Positions 5,491 to 5,796 of a DNA stretch of 5,796 bases are shown here, piece after piece. The position numbers were made by a program, and so were the translations under genes. The notes below the pieces were generated by a model, which saw only the letters and a program-made list of their open reading frames with translations, searched no databases and had not been told where the DNA came from. This DNA comes from Campylobacteraceae bacterium UBA1877 (GTDB lineage Bacteria; Campylobacterota; Campylobacteria; Campylobacterales; Campylobacteraceae), in assembly GCA_002352945.1 (NCBI GenBank), contig DDHL01000110.1, forward strand, positions 412 to 6,207. Direction: 5' to 3'. The stretch's first letter is position 1; every line of letters starts with the position of its first letter.

Positions 5491-5796
5491 TTAATCTTCA
5501 AGAAGGGTCAGTGTAACAAAATCCTCTTTAAAATCTACTGTAAAATAGATTGGCAATACCGTTACATCGGTCTTGTATTGGGCTAAATACAAACTTTGTT
5601 CACCATAATCATAAAAGCGTATTTTATTCCCTATAAAGCACTCTGCAACGCTATTAATATTCTCTTTTAAGAAGGCGTAAGTATCCTTTACATTTGATGG
5701 ATCAATCATTATATCGCATCTGCTACCTGTCACTTTTTTACGCAGACGCATTAGTGGGGAGATAGAAAGTTTATCGTAAGTTGTTAGATGGTTATT
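5491..5796 (-). CDS. Unrecognised small protein, C-terminal part (5' end probably outside window)
   Basis: I do not recognise this protein. The minus-strand frame is open from the right edge to a TAA at 5493-5491, giving 101 residues. An ATG at 5751 would give 86 residues, but the bases before it are pyrimidine-rich with no ribosome site. The preceding in-frame codons also read like normal protein (Asn-Asn-His-Leu-Thr-Thr-Tyr-Asp-Lys-Leu-Ser-Ile-Ser-Pro-Leu), so the start is probably further upstream. The fragment is predicted to be soluble: no membrane segment, a basic patch RLRKK at fragment residues 17-21, two cysteines, and a hydrophobic/aromatic, strand-like C-terminal half ending Leu-Leu-Glu-Asp. 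It sits 19 nt before flgR and is probably co-transcribed with it. In Campylobacter jejuni flgP and flgQ occupy this place, but I see no resemblance to them. A real gene is likely; the function is unknown. Confidence 0.65.
   Translation of the reverse strand, partial: NNHLTTYDKLSISPLMRLRKKVTGSRCDIMIDPSNVKDTYAFLKENINSVAECFIGNKIRFYDYGEQSLYLAQYKTDVTVLPIYFTVDFKEDFVTLTLLED

Overview
The window looks like chromosomal DNA of a Campylobacterota (epsilonproteobacterial) bacterium. It is AT-rich, with short or no gaps between genes. Its right half places a FlgR-type NtrC-family regulator directly upstream of asd, the order I recall from Campylobacter jejuni (flgR-asd). TRAP transport, haem synthesis and flagellar sigma-54 control together suit a motile free-living relative (Sulfurimonas-like or similar), but the genus cannot be fixed from this sequence.

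Layout. Bases 1-723 on the plus strand are the 3' end of a TRAP-transporter fused permease gene that begins before the window. Everything else is on the minus strand and reads right to left: a 3' fragment of an unrecognised small protein gene (5796-5491), flgR (5471-4185), asd (4173-3148), a UPF0114/YqhA membrane protein gene (3145-2651), hemE (2650-1628) and a radical SAM protein gene with a C-terminal winged-helix-like domain (1625-720). Gaps between these minus-strand genes are 19, 11, 2, 0 and 2 nt. Each of the five complete genes has a Shine-Dalgarno-like sequence, which for yqhA, hemE and the radical SAM gene lies wholly or partly in the end of the previous gene. This supports one co-transcribed, translationally coupled unit. 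No internal promoter is visible, and the promoter is presumably beyond the right edge. The TRAP gene and the radical SAM gene converge, and their TAA stops interlock in one TTAA. There is no non-coding stretch longer than 19 nt.

How the genes work together. FlgR is the response regulator that, with FlgS, switches on sigma-54 flagellar genes in this phylum. Asd supplies the branch point to diaminopimelate/lysine, threonine and methionine. HemE makes coproporphyrinogen III. YqhA and the radical SAM protein have no assigned function here. The group looks like a housekeeping cluster that includes a flagellar regulator, not a single pathway.

Points worth a second look: three exact copies of the 12-bp palindrome TTTACATGTAAA, all in the same codon phase; a strong 17-bp hairpin inside the radical SAM gene just beyond the convergent stops; two 8-A tracts, both in flgR, a gene known to phase-vary in C. 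jejuni; and a GAFTDA variant of the sigma-54 contact loop. I see no CRISPR, mobile element, RNA gene or defence system, and no clear sign of a wholly new system.
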